A stretch of 64,000 nt of DNA. It comes from Chloroflexota bacterium (GTDB lineage: Bacteria; Chloroflexota; Anaerolineae; Anaerolineales; Villigracilaceae). Of this stretch, positions 27,401 through 36,140 are shown piece by piece. Positions within the stretch are counted from its first letter, which is position 1. Every line of letters starts with the position of its first letter. A model generated the notes under the pieces. The model searched no databases. It was not told the DNA's origin and worked only from the letters and a program-made list of their open reading frames with translations. The stretch is taken from the NCBI GenBank assembly GCA_016234555.1, contig JACRBJ010000092.1, positions 1 to 64,000 on the forward strand, given 5' to 3'. The position numbers and the translations under genes are program-made.

Positions 27401-27973
27401 ATGAAAGTATTGCTTGTTAAAGATGTTTACAAATTGGGGCGCGCGGGGGACATCAAGAAGGTTGCCGACGGTTACGGACGCAACTTCCTCATCCCGCAGG
27501 GGTTTGCCGTGCTTGCCACCGCAGGCGCAATGAACCAGATTCAGAAGATCAAGTCTCAGGCTGAGATTCGCCGCTCGGCGCAGAACAACGAACTCAAGAG
27601 CTATGCCGATGCGATCAAGGAAGTGACCCTGACCTTCGCCGCCAAAGCTGGCGATACGGGCAAACTCTACGGCTCGATCACCACTCAGGATATCGCTGCC
27701 GCGCTGACCGAGAAAATTCGCTATGAAGTCAAGCGCCAGCAGGTGGATATCCAACCCATTCGCACCCTCGGCGAGTTCACCGCTCACGTCCGCCTGACGA
27801 TGGATTTGGTTCCCGAGCTGAAGATCATCGTCCACCGCGAAGGCGAATCCGCGGACGGCAAGGCTGAAGAGGAAGAGAAGAAGGCTAGGAAGGCTGGCAA
27901 GAAGAAGGAAGAAGTAGCTGCCCCCGCTCCTGAAGCTCCTGCCGCTGAAGAGGCAACACCCGCAGCCGAATAA
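27401..27973 (+). CDS. rplI: 50S ribosomal protein L9 with C-terminal extension
   Basis: 190 residues. The first about 148 form a normal L9: N-terminal RNA-binding domain (KVLLVKDVYKLGRAGDIKKV, GYGRNFLIPQGFAV), connecting helix and C-terminal domain. A tail of about 40 residues rich in Glu, Lys, Ala and Pro follows and is not part of the core family. L9 binds the base of the L1 stalk. Upstream, a small hairpin (AGGACG / CGTCCT, 27349-27370) lies in the leader. A TAAAAT at 27333 could be the -10. A 15-bp palindrome follows the gene. Confidence 0.95.
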   Translation: MKVLLVKDVYKLGRAGDIKKVADGYGRNFLIPQGFAVLATAGAMNQIQKIKSQAEIRRSAQNNELKSYADAIKEVTLTFAAKAGDTGKLYGSITTQDIAAALTEKIRYEVKRQQVDIQPIRTLGEFTAHVRLTMDLVPELKIIVHREGESADGKAEEEEKKARKAGKKKEEVAAPAPEAPAAEEATPAAE

Positions 27974-28000
27974 GACTTATCCATATCATTGAGGCTTGCC

Positions 28001-28033
28001 AGACCCTAAAGGTTTCCCAAACCTTTAGGGTCT
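28001..28033 (+). terminator. Terminator-like palindrome after rplI
   Basis: A 15-bp perfect stem (AGACCCTAAAGGTTT and complement) with a three-base loop and only a short T-rich tail. A near copy of the core (AAAGGTTT / AAACCTTT) is found at 46869-46897, so it is also a member of a repeat family. Confidence 0.65.
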
Positions 28034-28094
28034 TTGTAAATTGACAGCACCCGCAGGGTAAGCAAGCTGTCGGACTCCAGAGTACAATATCCCC

Positions 28095-29729
28095 ATGCTT
28101 GAAACCATTGGACAACGACTCAAGAAGGAGCGCGAAGCGCGTTTTCTGACGCTCGATAAAGCGTCGGAGGCAACGCGCATCCGCAAGGTCTTTTTGGAAG
28201 CGTTGGAAGCGGACGATTTTTCTGTCATGCCATCGTCGGCGCAGGGACGCGGCTTTTTGCGGAACTATGCCGAGTATCTCGAACTGAACATCGACGAGAT
28301 GATCGCGGAGATGCAGCGCAACGCGCCGAGGGTGGAGGAGGTCAGCGGTCCGCTGCCGCAGGTGAATCTGTCTGAGACGGAACTCCCGCCTTTGGTGGCG
28401 GATGGGGAGCAGGATCAGCTTTCGTGGGTGGGAAAGCTACGCGTTTCGCTGATCTCGTGGCTGGGATTTGGTCGAGCGGATGAATCCACGCTGACTGCGC
28501 CGGAACCTGTGGTCGTTGAGCAAGCCCCGGTTGAAGAAGTCAAAACGGAGGAACCCAAGCCGCGTGGTCGAAAGAAAAAGAAGGTTGTCGAGGAAGAGCC
28601 TTCGCCGCCGGGTGGGGAGGAAAAGGCTGAGGCGTTGACTCCGCCTGTTGAGTCAGGTCAGCCTGAGGCGCAGGTCGAAGCGGAACCGGAATCAGGTCGG
28701 GGACTTGGGAAAGCCGTCCGAGGTCTTTTCCAAAAGAAAGAGTCCGAACTTCCGCCTGTGGTCGAGCCTGAGGTTCCGCGTTCCGTTCCGTCGCAGCCGG
28801 CGGATGTGATTTTTGCGGAGATCGGGGCGCAGTTACGCGAGCGCCGCGAGTTGATCAGTCTGACGTTCGACGAGGTGGAGCGACATACGAAATTGCGCGC
28901 GGTGTTCGTGAAGGCGCTGGAGGATGGCGCGCTGGATAAACTGCCGTCGCCCGTGCAGACACGCGGGATGCTGGCGAATTACGCGACCTTTCTCGATTTG
29001 GATACCGAGGCGCTTCTGCTGCGGTTTGCGGATGGCTTGCAGGCGCGGCGGCATGAGAAATATGCCGAGACGCCGCGCGAGAAAATCCAGACCGAGGTGG
29101 TGGCGTCGATCCCGCTTTGGAGAAACTTTATCGCGGGCGATCTGGTCTTTGGCGTGCTGATCATCGCGGTTTTGTTAGCGCTGGCAATTTGGGGGGTGGG
29201 GCGAGTGGCCAATTCGCAAAACGAGAAAGCCGAACCTACCGCGCCTTCAGTTGCGGAGGCGCTTGCCGATGTGCCGCTGCCGACTCCATCGCTTGATGCG
29301 ACCTTTGTCCCTGTGGACGAAAACGTAACAGCGACTCCAGACTTGGGGACGGCTGAGCCGCGTACCTTCAATGCCAATGTGACGGTTGACATCTTCGCCG
29401 TCGAGCGGACTTTTATGCGGGTTTCGGTGGATGGGGAGCAGGTCTTCGAGGGGCGCATGGCTCCTGGCGAGGCGAAGACGTTTGAAGGCAATACCGAAGT
29501 GCTGGTGTTGACAGGAAACGCGGCGGCGTTGCGGGTGACGTACAACGGGCGTGACCTCGGCCTGATGGGCGTGGCAGGCGAAGTGGCGAACCGTTTGTAT
29601 CTGTCTTCGGGGGTGGCAACTCCCACCGCCACCATCTCGCCGACGCCGACGAATACATTGCCTGTAACGGAGACCCCAACGGAGACGCCAACTTCCACGA
29701 TGACGCCCGAGGCGACGGTTACGCCGTAG
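28095..29729 (+). CDS. RodZ-like membrane protein with two HTH domains
   Basis: 544 residues. Residues about 1-70 form a RodZ-type helix-turn-helix (IGQRLKKEREARFLTLDKAS, SAQGRGFLRNYAEYL). A charged Pro/Glu-rich linker follows, then a second, homologous HTH at about 238-305 (IGAQLRERRELISLTFDEVE, VQTRGMLANYATFLDL). A single membrane helix lies near 350-372, a DUF4115-like beta domain at about 425-507, and a Thr/Pro-rich tail ends the protein. Classical RodZ has one HTH and links the cell-shape machinery to MreB. The duplicated HTH is unusual. No Shine-Dalgarno is visible; TACAAT lies 6 bases before the ATG. rimO follows about 125 bases downstream. Confidence 0.85.
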   Translation: MLETIGQRLKKEREARFLTLDKASEATRIRKVFLEALEADDFSVMPSSAQGRGFLRNYAEYLELNIDEMIAEMQRNAPRVEEVSGPLPQVNLSETELPPLVADGEQDQLSWVGKLRVSLISWLGFGRADESTLTAPEPVVVEQAPVEEVKTEEPKPRGRKKKKVVEEEPSPPGGEEKAEALTPPVESGQPEAQVEAEPESGRGLGKAVRGLFQKKESELPPVVEPEVPRSVPSQPADVIFAEIGAQLRERRELISLTFDEVERHTKLRAVFVKALEDGALDKLPSPVQTRGMLANYATFLDLDTEALLLRFADGLQARRHEKYAETPREKIQTEVVASIPLWRNFIAGDLVFGVLIIAVLLALAIWGVGRVANSQNEKAEPTAPSVAEALADVPLPTPSLDATFVPVDENVTATPDLGTAEPRTFNANVTVDIFAVERTFMRVSVDGEQVFEGRMAPGEAKTFEGNTEVLVLTGNAAALRVTYNGRDLGLMGVAGEVANRLYLSSGVATPTATISPTPTNTLPVTETPTETPTSTMTPEATVTP

Positions 29730-29853
29730 GGTTTTTGGGTAAGAGCTTTCGCTAACCACTAAGACATCAGGACACGGAGGTTTACATGATTTTTTTCCGT
29801 GCTTCCGATCTCAATGGTTTACGACGAGAATTTTTTAGAAATAGGAAAATACC

Positions 29854-31200
29854 TTGAAGAAAAACACATTTCATTTGGTCTCCCTCGGTTGTGCAAAAAA
29901 CACAGTGGACTCCGACTCGATGGCGCAGTTGCTCCTCCGTGACGGTTATCACGCGGTGGATAACCCCGACAAGGCGTCGGTGTTGATCGTCAACACCTGC
30001 GGATTTATAGGTCCTGCAAAGGAAGAGTCGTATCAGGTGTTGGGGGAGCTTGCCCAGGGCAAGCGCAAGGGACAGGTGCTGATTGCGGCGGGATGTCTGA
30101 CTCAACGCTATGGAGTGGAGGTGGCGCAGAAAGTGCCAGGCGTGGACGGGATTCTCGGCACGCGGCGCTGGATGGATATTTTGCAGGTGGTGAGCGAACT
30201 CCGCTCAGGAACTCATCCCGAACCTGTGTATCACCTGCCCGAAGCCGCGACGGTTGGCTCGGACGAAAACGATGCCCTGCGTGTCAGCGTGGCAGGGGCG
30301 AGCGCCTACCTCAAGGTGGCGGACGGCTGTCGCCGCCCGTGCGCGTTTTGTGCCATCCCGTTGATTAAAGGCACGGCGGTTTCCCGTCCCATCGAGACGA
30401 TTCTCCACGAGGCGCGGGTCTTGCGCGACTCAGGCGTGCGCGAACTGGTATTGATCGCACAGGACACGACGGATTACGGTCACGATCTCGGCATGAAGGA
30501 TGGACTGGCAGTTTTGCTGGAGCAGTTGACCGACTCTGTACCAGACATGGATTGGATTCGTGTCATGTATGCGTACCCGGGTTATGTCACGGACCGTTTG
30601 ATTGAAGTGATGTCAACCCGCAAACAGGTTTTACCTTATCTCGATATTCCACTGCAACACGCGCATCCCGAAACTTTGAAGCGCATGAAACGCCCGTCTA
30701 ATATTGACTGGGTGCACAAGACACTTGGCAAAATGCGGACAGCGATGCCCGACCTGTCGATCCGCACGACGTTCATCGTTGGCTATCCCGGTGAAACGGA
30801 TGCGGAATTCCAAGCCTTGTACGACTTCGTGAGCGAAATCCGCTTTGACCGTGTGGGCGCCTTCCAATTTTCCTTCGAACCGGGGACGAAGTCCGCGCCG
30901 CTGGGCGACCCAATCCCCGCCGAGGTCAAGCAGGAACGCTACGAGCGGCTGATGGAACTCCAGCAGAATATTTCGCTGCAAGTGAATCAGTCCTACGTCG
31001 GCAAAACGCTGGATGTTCTCGTTGAAGGCTTCGACAACGGGTTGTCGGTGGGTCGCTCCTACCGCGATGCGCCAGAAATTGATGGCATGGTATTTATCGA
31101 AGGGAAGGCAAAAGTGGGGGAGATCGTGTCCGCTAGAATAACGGGCGCGATGGCGTATGATTTGACGGGTGTGCTGGCAAAGCAGCTGATCAAGTTATAA
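29854..31200 (+). CDS. rimO: Ribosomal protein S12 methylthiotransferase
   Basis: 448 residues with the three-domain layout of radical-SAM methylthiotransferases: N-terminal UPF0004 domain with cluster cysteines (LVSLGCAKNTVDS, VNTCGFI, AAGCLTQ), radical-SAM motif C-X3-C-X2-C in GCRRPCAFCAIPLIKG, and a C-terminal TRAM domain. The first-domain sequence and length favour RimO, which modifies Asp of S12, over MiaB. The start is TTG, preceded by AGGAAAATACC. It ends at a 17-bp palindrome. Confidence 0.95.
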   Translation: MKKNTFHLVSLGCAKNTVDSDSMAQLLLRDGYHAVDNPDKASVLIVNTCGFIGPAKEESYQVLGELAQGKRKGQVLIAAGCLTQRYGVEVAQKVPGVDGILGTRRWMDILQVVSELRSGTHPEPVYHLPEAATVGSDENDALRVSVAGASAYLKVADGCRRPCAFCAIPLIKGTAVSRPIETILHEARVLRDSGVRELVLIAQDTTDYGHDLGMKDGLAVLLEQLTDSVPDMDWIRVMYAYPGYVTDRLIEVMSTRKQVLPYLDIPLQHAHPETLKRMKRPSNIDWVHKTLGKMRTAMPDLSIRTTFIVGYPGETDAEFQALYDFVSEIRFDRVGAFQFSFEPGTKSAPLGDPIPAEVKQERYERLMELQQNISLQVNQSYVGKTLDVLVEGFDNGLSVGRSYRDAPEIDGMVFIEGKAKVGEIVSARITGAMAYDLTGVLAKQLIKL

Positions 31201-31203
31201 AAA

Positions 31204-31238
31204 AGCTCTGTCGGGGGGCTTAGCCCCCCGACAGAGCT
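31204..31238. repeat. 17-bp perfect palindrome after rimO
   Basis: AGCTCTGTCGGGGGGCT and its complement are separated by a single base. No T-run follows on the plus strand, so it is a strong hairpin of repeat type rather than a standard terminator, although it may protect the 3' end of the rimO mRNA. Confidence 0.8.
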
Positions 31239-31257
31239 GGTGAGCACAAAAGTAAAT

Positions 31258-31764
31258 TTACGATGCCCTTGCGAAAGCGGTGGCTCCCAGAATCAGGGCG
31301 GAGAGGAACAGATTCACTCGCAGCAGAATCAACTCACGGCGTTGTAACTTCGCCAGTTCGCCTTCGTCGGCGGATTCCTTTTTCAGCAGAATCCGATGGA
31401 TGGCGGGCAGCACTTCCCAGGTTTGAATCGCGCTGGTCACTGCCAGAATCACAGACAGGCTGTGCTTGATCAAAATGGACAGCGACCACTGCGTGCTGGT
31501 ATTCAAAAAGCCATCGTAGTGCGGGTTTGTACTGAGTTGGAACAGTCCCGTTACAACCAGCAGTCCCATGCTGAACCAGGCAAGCGGTTCGAGTCTCTTT
31601 TGCAGGGCGGAGATGAAACTGACCTGGTCAACCAGTTTCAGGGTCCTGCTCGAAGCAGGCAGGACGAGCAGATTGATGGCGGCGAGGCTTCCAATCCACG
31701 TGACGGTTGCAAGCATGTGCAGCCAGTAGATCAGCGCCATCACCCAGGTGGGGGGAGGCGTCAT
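31258..31764 (-). CDS. CopD-like four-helix membrane protein
   Basis: 168 residues with four predicted membrane helices (ALIYWLHMLATVTWIGSLAA, WFSMGLLVVTGLF, ILIKHSLSVILAVTSAIQTW, LFLSALILGATAFA). The pattern, with conserved His and Trp in helix 1 and a His in helix 3, resembles the CopD domain family of putative copper or haem membrane proteins. Its start overlaps the stop of the upstream TPR-like gene by ATGA, so the two are translationally coupled. The function is not established. Confidence 0.7.
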   Translation of the reverse strand: MTPPPTWVMALIYWLHMLATVTWIGSLAAINLLVLPASSRTLKLVDQVSFISALQKRLEPLAWFSMGLLVVTGLFQLSTNPHYDGFLNTSTQWSLSILIKHSLSVILAVTSAIQTWEVLPAIHRILLKKESADEGELAKLQRRELILLRVNLFLSALILGATAFARAS

Positions 31765-32789
31765 GGAGTTGCAACAGTTGGGACTTCTGTTGGAGCCTCA
31801 GTGGGGATTGCATCTGTGGGTGGGACTTCGGTCGGCGGGTAACAGGTTTGATAAGCCTTGTTGGAGTGAGTGGCAGCCGTGTTATCCAGATTACCCAATC
31901 CTGCGGCAATTTCATACAGGTCATATGCCGCGCAATAATCTTCCTGTGTGAAAAGGTCGTCCCCGTAGCGCATGGCGGCATAGTGCAAACGCTGTGTGCC
32001 GGTCATGGTGCCGTCCCACATGCCGCCATCGACATCGCTGAAATAGTCGAATGCCTGTTTCCAATTCAATTCCCAAAAACTTGCGCCGGTGATGTACAGG
32101 CGCGCGCCTTCCCGCAGTTGGACAGCCGTATTATCGAGCGGACCAAATCGTTCGGCAAGCGTCAGGTAGTAAATGCCGCCTTCGAGGTTACCCTGTTGGG
32201 TGATGAGGAAGTGACCCTGATTCCGCAGGGCAAAATAATACATCCCATCCACTTGGGCCGTCTTGTAGGTTGGGTCCAGCTTGCGGATGATGTCGAGGGC
32301 GCTCAGGGCGTTTGCCCAGTCCTGAGCCTGGATCAACTGCTGGGCGCGCTGGAAGGCGCTCTCCGCGCCGCTGAAATCGGGGGTGGAGGTCAGCGTGGGA
32401 GCGGGAGTGGGTGTGGGGATGGAACTCGCCACCAGCACCTCGGTCAGCTTTTCCTGCGCGCCGGGGAAATCGGGGTCTTTCGAGATGATGAATTCGAGAC
32501 GTTGGGCGGCGGCTTCGTATCGTTTGAATTCGATGTCCACGAGCGCATATTGATATTGCTCCCCCACCTGCTGCTGTACGATGGAATTCTCCGCCACCAG
32601 GCGTTCCCGAATGCCGGCGGAGTAACCGCCATATCCGCCCGCCCCGATCAGCAGGATGAATCCAAAAATGCCGATGAGGATGGACAGCCAGGGGCGTGAT
32701 TTTTTCTTTACAGGCTTGACCGGCTGGGTATCGTCCACCTGGGGTTCGGGGGGTGTTAATGGTTGTGTTTTTTCGGTTTCTTCAGACAT
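31761..32789 (-). CDS. Membrane-anchored TPR-like protein
   Basis: 342 residues. A Pro/Thr-rich cytoplasmic segment of about 35 residues leads to a single membrane helix (PWLSILIGIFGFILLIGAGG). An extracytoplasmic region of helical repeats follows (EFKRYEAAAQRLEFIISKDP, QDWANALSALDIIRKLDP, QEDYCAAYDLYEIAAGL) with Thr/Pro linkers in the middle and at the C-terminus. The repeats look like degenerate tetratricopeptide repeats, suggesting a scaffold role. The start MSEETEK is chosen because a TATAAT lies 7 bases upstream of it (leaderless arrangement); the frame continues 11 residues further upstream without support. Confidence 0.7.
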   Translation of the reverse strand: MSEETEKTQPLTPPEPQVDDTQPVKPVKKKSRPWLSILIGIFGFILLIGAGGYGGYSAGIRERLVAENSIVQQQVGEQYQYALVDIEFKRYEAAAQRLEFIISKDPDFPGAQEKLTEVLVASSIPTPTPAPTLTSTPDFSGAESAFQRAQQLIQAQDWANALSALDIIRKLDPTYKTAQVDGMYYFALRNQGHFLITQQGNLEGGIYYLTLAERFGPLDNTAVQLREGARLYITGASFWELNWKQAFDYFSDVDGGMWDGTMTGTQRLHYAAMRYGDDLFTQEDYCAAYDLYEIAAGLGNLDNTAATHSNKAYQTCYPPTEVPPTDAIPTEAPTEVPTVATP

Positions 32790-32869
32790 GGCGGCTATTA
32801 TACTTCCGTTTGAAATGCTCAAAAATTTTCCTTATTTTGGTTTTATCCGTACAGACCCTAAAGGACCAG

Positions 32870-32899
32870 GCTCCCGCCGCAGTCCCCAGCGGCGGGAGC
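32870..32899. repeat. 11-bp inverted repeat downstream of murJ
   Basis: Arms GCTCCCGCCGC and its complement enclose an eight-base loop. It is preceded by ACAGACCCTAAAGG, half of the palindrome seen at 28001. No T-run follows on the minus strand. Confidence 0.75.
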
Positions 32900-32928
32900 G
32901 GGTTAGTGCTGTCGTGCAAATTCCTGCA

Positions 32929-34455
32929 TTACAAATTGAAGAGTAATTGGATCTCGCGCCAGATGAAGGGCAAACAGACCAACCCGCCAGCCAGAAGCGA
33001 GACGAATGCTAGGAGGACAACAGGCAAAGGGAGGAAGGTCAGAGATACCCATGTGATTGCGCCTGCCAATATCGCGGCAATGACAGCTCGTACCGCTGTG
33101 TTTCCCACTTGCAATAGTCCAGGGAAACGACGGTTCAAAATTGTGAGAAGGACAATGGCTTGCGTGGTGAAGGTCAATGCAGCAGATAGAGGAATCCCAG
33201 CCAGACCGATGGTTGATGAAAGAATCAATGCCAGAATTACAAAAGCCACCGCCTGAAAAAATGCGGCAACCAGCGGGACACGGGTATTCTGGTTTGCATA
33301 GAACGAGCGAACAGCGACTTCGAGCCATGTATCGCCGACCAGGCCAATGAGGAACGCCCAAGTGCATGCGGTGAGCATATCCAGCCGGGCTGCATCGTAT
33401 CCAAAGAAACTTTGCGCCAGGGGACGCACAGTCAGTGCCAATAGGGCAGCTGCGGGAAGACAAAGCGCGAGCATCACGCGCAAAGCACGGTTGACCGTTT
33501 GTGTAAACTCGGCGACTTGTCCGCGATTGATGAATTCAGCCAGTGAGGGCAGCAATGCGACGGCAATGGCAGTGCCAATGATAGTCTCCGGAACCTGTTG
33601 AATTGTCCAACCTAAATTGAGCGCGCCCACGCCGACGGCGTCAAAGCGGGAGGCGAGATTATCGCGGGCGACAAAGTATGCCTGAATACATGCCATCGTA
33701 AGCACGCGCGGTCCAAGCAATATCAACACGCGCTGAACGCCCGCGCTTTTCAATTCGAGGATGGGCGTCCAGTGGAATTGATAACGGATCAAGCCTGGGA
33801 CTTGAATCAGCAGATGTAGCGCCGCGCCAAGGATGACGCCATACACCATTCCATGCAATCCCAAGCCAAAGGCGGGAAGTTGTATCGAGCCGAGATGCAG
33901 TCCAACGTTTGGACTGAGGATGGTCACGCCAAAGATTTGTCCGAGGTTATATAAAACGGGGGCGAGAGCGGGGAGGAGAAAATGCTGGTTGGCTTGCAGG
34001 CTTGCCATCACCAATCCACTGATGGAAAAGATGACGATGGCGACCAAATCCAAACGCATTAACGATGTGGTGAGGGCTTGGTTCTCTGGGGTAAATCCTG
34101 GCGCGATGATATAACGTGTGAGTGGACCCGCCAACAGAATGATGATGACCGAGAATGCGCCAGTAATGACAAACGCCAGATTGATAATTCGGGAAAAAAG
34201 ATCCCACGCTTCGCGGCGTCCCTGACGGTCAAGGTATTCCGTTAATACTGGAATAAAAGCCATACCCAACGCTCCGCCGGAAAGCAAAGCGGAAAGATAA
34301 TCGGGGATGTTATTCGCCGCACCAAAGATGCCCATTCCTTCCAATCCGACGATTTTATTGAAGAGCATGGATTTCCCGAAAGCCAGAACTTTATCTGCTG
34401 CGAAAAAAGACGCAAGCAGAAGTGATGTCTGCGTGAGACGTGATAGTTTACTCAT
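32929..34455 (-). CDS. murJ: Lipid II flippase MurJ (MviN family)
   Basis: 508 residues with about 14 predicted helices. It has family features such as SLLLASFFAADKVLAFGKSML at the N-terminus, ALLSGGALGMAFIPVLTEYL, and ANQHFLLPALAPVLYNLGQI. MurJ moves the peptidoglycan precursor lipid II to the outer face of the membrane, implying a peptidoglycan wall. It begins three bases after the stop of a small zinc-ribbon gene on the same strand. No Shine-Dalgarno is obvious. Confidence 0.92.
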   Translation of the reverse strand: MSKLSRLTQTSLLLASFFAADKVLAFGKSMLFNKIVGLEGMGIFGAANNIPDYLSALLSGGALGMAFIPVLTEYLDRQGRREAWDLFSRIINLAFVITGAFSVIIILLAGPLTRYIIAPGFTPENQALTTSLMRLDLVAIVIFSISGLVMASLQANQHFLLPALAPVLYNLGQIFGVTILSPNVGLHLGSIQLPAFGLGLHGMVYGVILGAALHLLIQVPGLIRYQFHWTPILELKSAGVQRVLILLGPRVLTMACIQAYFVARDNLASRFDAVGVGALNLGWTIQQVPETIIGTAIAVALLPSLAEFINRGQVAEFTQTVNRALRVMLALCLPAAALLALTVRPLAQSFFGYDAARLDMLTACTWAFLIGLVGDTWLEVAVRSFYANQNTRVPLVAAFFQAVAFVILALILSSTIGLAGIPLSAALTFTTQAIVLLTILNRRFPGLLQVGNTAVRAVIAAILAGAITWVSLTFLPLPVVLLAFVSLLAGGLVCLPFIWREIQLLFNL

Positions 34456-34458
34456 TGG

Positions 34459-34647
34459 CTAATGGTCCGTTGAAATCATTTCCGCGCCGGGCAATTTATC
34501 AGCCATCAGATGGATTTTGTGAATCATGGTCGGCAGGCATTGCGGGCAAATGTGTTTCGTCTCGCCTTTGAAAGTCAGTTGCAGCAGCGGAATGACTTCA
34601 TCCGTGCGCTCGCAGTTCAGGCATACTTTTTTGCTTTCTGTGGTCAT
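34459..34647 (-). CDS. Small zinc-ribbon protein
   Basis: 62 residues from MTTESKKVCLNCERTDEV, with two C-X2-C knuckles (CLNC and CPQC) about 33 residues apart, as in a treble-clef or ribbon zinc site. The start at 34647 has GGAGAAAAAC upstream; a TTG start 12 bases further upstream would overlap that site. It lies immediately before murJ, with a three-base gap. No function is known; the size and cysteine spacing suggest a nucleic-acid or protein adaptor. Confidence 0.75.
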   Translation of the reverse strand: MTTESKKVCLNCERTDEVIPLLQLTFKGETKHICPQCLPTMIHKIHLMADKLPGAEMISTDH

Positions 34648-34713
34648 GTTTTTCTCCAATCTAAAATCGTAAACACTTGCGCCGCGCGCCAGTGCGGTGT
34701 CTGAAATCGTAAA

Positions 34714-35505
34714 TTACAAAGTGCCTTTATACATCCCGCCATCCACACTCAACATGACGCCGGTGATAAAGGAAGCGGCGGGTGAGACGAGGAAGGCGGC
34801 GGCGTTGGCGAACTCTTCGGGTTGACCCAGCCTCCCAAGCGGACTCTGCGCCGACTGCTTTTTGATTTCTTCTTCTACTGTGGACTTGTTCGTGTTCGCT
34901 CTTGCGGTCATCAATTCGGTGACTCGCTCGGTCTCCGTCCAGCCTGGCAGAATCGAGTTGAAGCGGATTCTCTCCGCGCCGAGTTCGAGTGCCAGTGACT
35001 TGGTCAAGCCAATCGTTGCCATGCGGACGCTGTTCGAGAGGAGCAGGTTCGCGATCGGCTGTTTGACTGACATTGAAGTCACGGTCAGCACGCTCGCTGC
35101 ATCCGATTTTCTCAAATAAGGCAGCGCGGCTTTGATCAGGCGAACATGCAGCATCAAGCCCAAATCCACGCCCTTTTGCCAGGCGGCTTCATCGAGTGAA
35201 TCGATCGAACCGGGCGGAGGTCCACCTGCATTGGTGACAAGGATGTCCAAGCCGCCAAAGGCTTCGGCAACCCGCCCAACCAACTTCTCAGGCACGTCAG
35301 GCAAACTTACGTCACCAGCCAACCCAATCACCTGTGCACCTGTTTCCTTGCTCATCTTCTCTGCGGCAGTCTTGATCTTTGCCTCGTCCCGTCCGTTGAT
35401 GGCGACCTTGCAGCCTTCCTTTGCCAGAGCCAGCGCGACGGCGTAGCCCAGTCCGCGGGATGATCCGGTGACAAGAGCGCATTTGTCTTTGAGTTTTAGA
35501 TCCAT
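34714..35505 (-). CDS. Short-chain dehydrogenase-like protein with altered catalytic residues
   Basis: 263 residues of the SDR fold, annotated by similarity near FabG-type reductases. The nucleotide-binding TGSSRGLGYAVALAL and the structural NAGGPPP segment are present. The usual Tyr-X3-Lys pair is absent: the aligned region reads LLLSNSVRMATIGLTKSLA, with Ser and Arg in those places. A subgroup of SDR proteins shares this change. A truncated second copy of its N-terminus lies upstream at 35940-36056. GGGAGATAAC precedes the start. Confidence 0.88.
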   Translation of the reverse strand: MDLKLKDKCALVTGSSRGLGYAVALALAKEGCKVAINGRDEAKIKTAAEKMSKETGAQVIGLAGDVSLPDVPEKLVGRVAEAFGGLDILVTNAGGPPPGSIDSLDEAAWQKGVDLGLMLHVRLIKAALPYLRKSDAASVLTVTSMSVKQPIANLLLSNSVRMATIGLTKSLALELGAERIRFNSILPGWTETERVTELMTARANTNKSTVEEEIKKQSAQSPLGRLGQPEEFANAAAFLVSPAASFITGVMLSVDGGMYKGTL

Positions 35506-35506
35506 G

Positions 35507-35896
35507 TTATCTCCCAGATTCTAGATATTTATAGAGAAAATATAATGACGGTATTAAAGCAACAAGTCCATAAACAAGGTTGGAAATCATTTTAGTGCTT
35601 CGAATTTTCACATCGTAGTTTGGTCTCTTCGAGTCGAAGTATACGTCTACTTTACTTCCAACACGAACAAATGCAATGTGAGTAAGATCATCGGTGATTT
35701 GAAAAATCCTTCCCTTGTCTGAGATATATTCCACAGTTCCCATTATATTTTCTTCCGCAAAACTTTTAGGAACGATCTCGATTACTATGCCTTTAGCTTT
35801 TTTGCTCTTTTTCATGAATCTTCGATCATTATACTCAACCATAAAAAAACTTATTGCGATAAGTATAAAAAATGCAGATGTTGCGAGATTTGTCAT
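35507..35896 (-). CDS. DUF3592-like membrane protein
   Basis: 129 residues: an N-terminal membrane helix (SAFFILIAISFFMV), a small beta-rich domain of about 60 residues (GIVIEIVPKSF, GTVEYISDKGRIFQI, KVDVYFDSKRPNYDVKI) and a C-terminal helix (LVYGLVALIPSLYFLYKYL). This layout matches DUF3592 proteins, whose function is unknown. The start MTNLATSAFF follows AAGGATAAATATATT. The gene is more A/T-rich than its neighbours and sits between an intact SDR gene and a truncated SDR fragment, so it may have arrived by insertion. Confidence 0.75.
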   Translation of the reverse strand: MTNLATSAFFILIAISFFMVEYNDRRFMKKSKKAKGIVIEIVPKSFAEENIMGTVEYISDKGRIFQITDDLTHIAFVRVGSKVDVYFDSKRPNYDVKIRSTKMISNLVYGLVALIPSLYFLYKYLESGR

Positions 35897-35939
35897 AATA
35901 TATTTATCCTTTCCTCGATTACATCTCCGTTTTTCCAAT

Positions 35940-36056
35940 TCACTTCCACCTCTTTCGCCACGCGGCTTCCTTTGCCAAAGCCAGCGCGGTGGCATAGCCC
36001 AGTCCGCGGGATGAGCCGGTGACGAGGGCACGTTTGCCTGTCAATTTTAGGTCCAT
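35940..36056 (-). pseudogene. Truncated SDR N-terminus (duplicate of the downstream SDR gene)
   Basis: The minus strand reads MDLKLTGKRALVTGSSRGLG followed by YATALALAKE, nearly identical at protein and DNA level to the first 30 residues of the SDR at 34714-35505. It then diverges and stops after 38 codons. The remaining 85% of the gene is missing. It marks a duplication, with the second copy cut off where the DUF3592-like gene now begins. Confidence 0.85.
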
Positions 36057-36140
36057 TTAATTCTCCATTTCCGTTTGCGGGTTACAGGTTTGAACGTTCA
36101 TCCACCTTGTGAACCTTCAAGCGGACTCTGCTTTTGTATT

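Noticed and set aside
28041..28046. TTGACA as -35 for the RodZ-like gene
   Set aside because: It is 36 bases from the TACAAT at 28083, too far for a standard promoter.
31707..32699. 330-codon open frame on the plus strand
   Set aside because: Antisense to the TPR-like membrane protein and the CopD-like gene, which have coherent topology and an ATGA overlap. The plus-strand product has no recognisable domain.
35507..36056. DUF3592-like gene as part of a 174-residue protein starting at 36031
   Set aside because: The first 45 residues are read from the remnant of the duplicated SDR gene in another frame; the ribosome binding site and first helix support the start at 35896.
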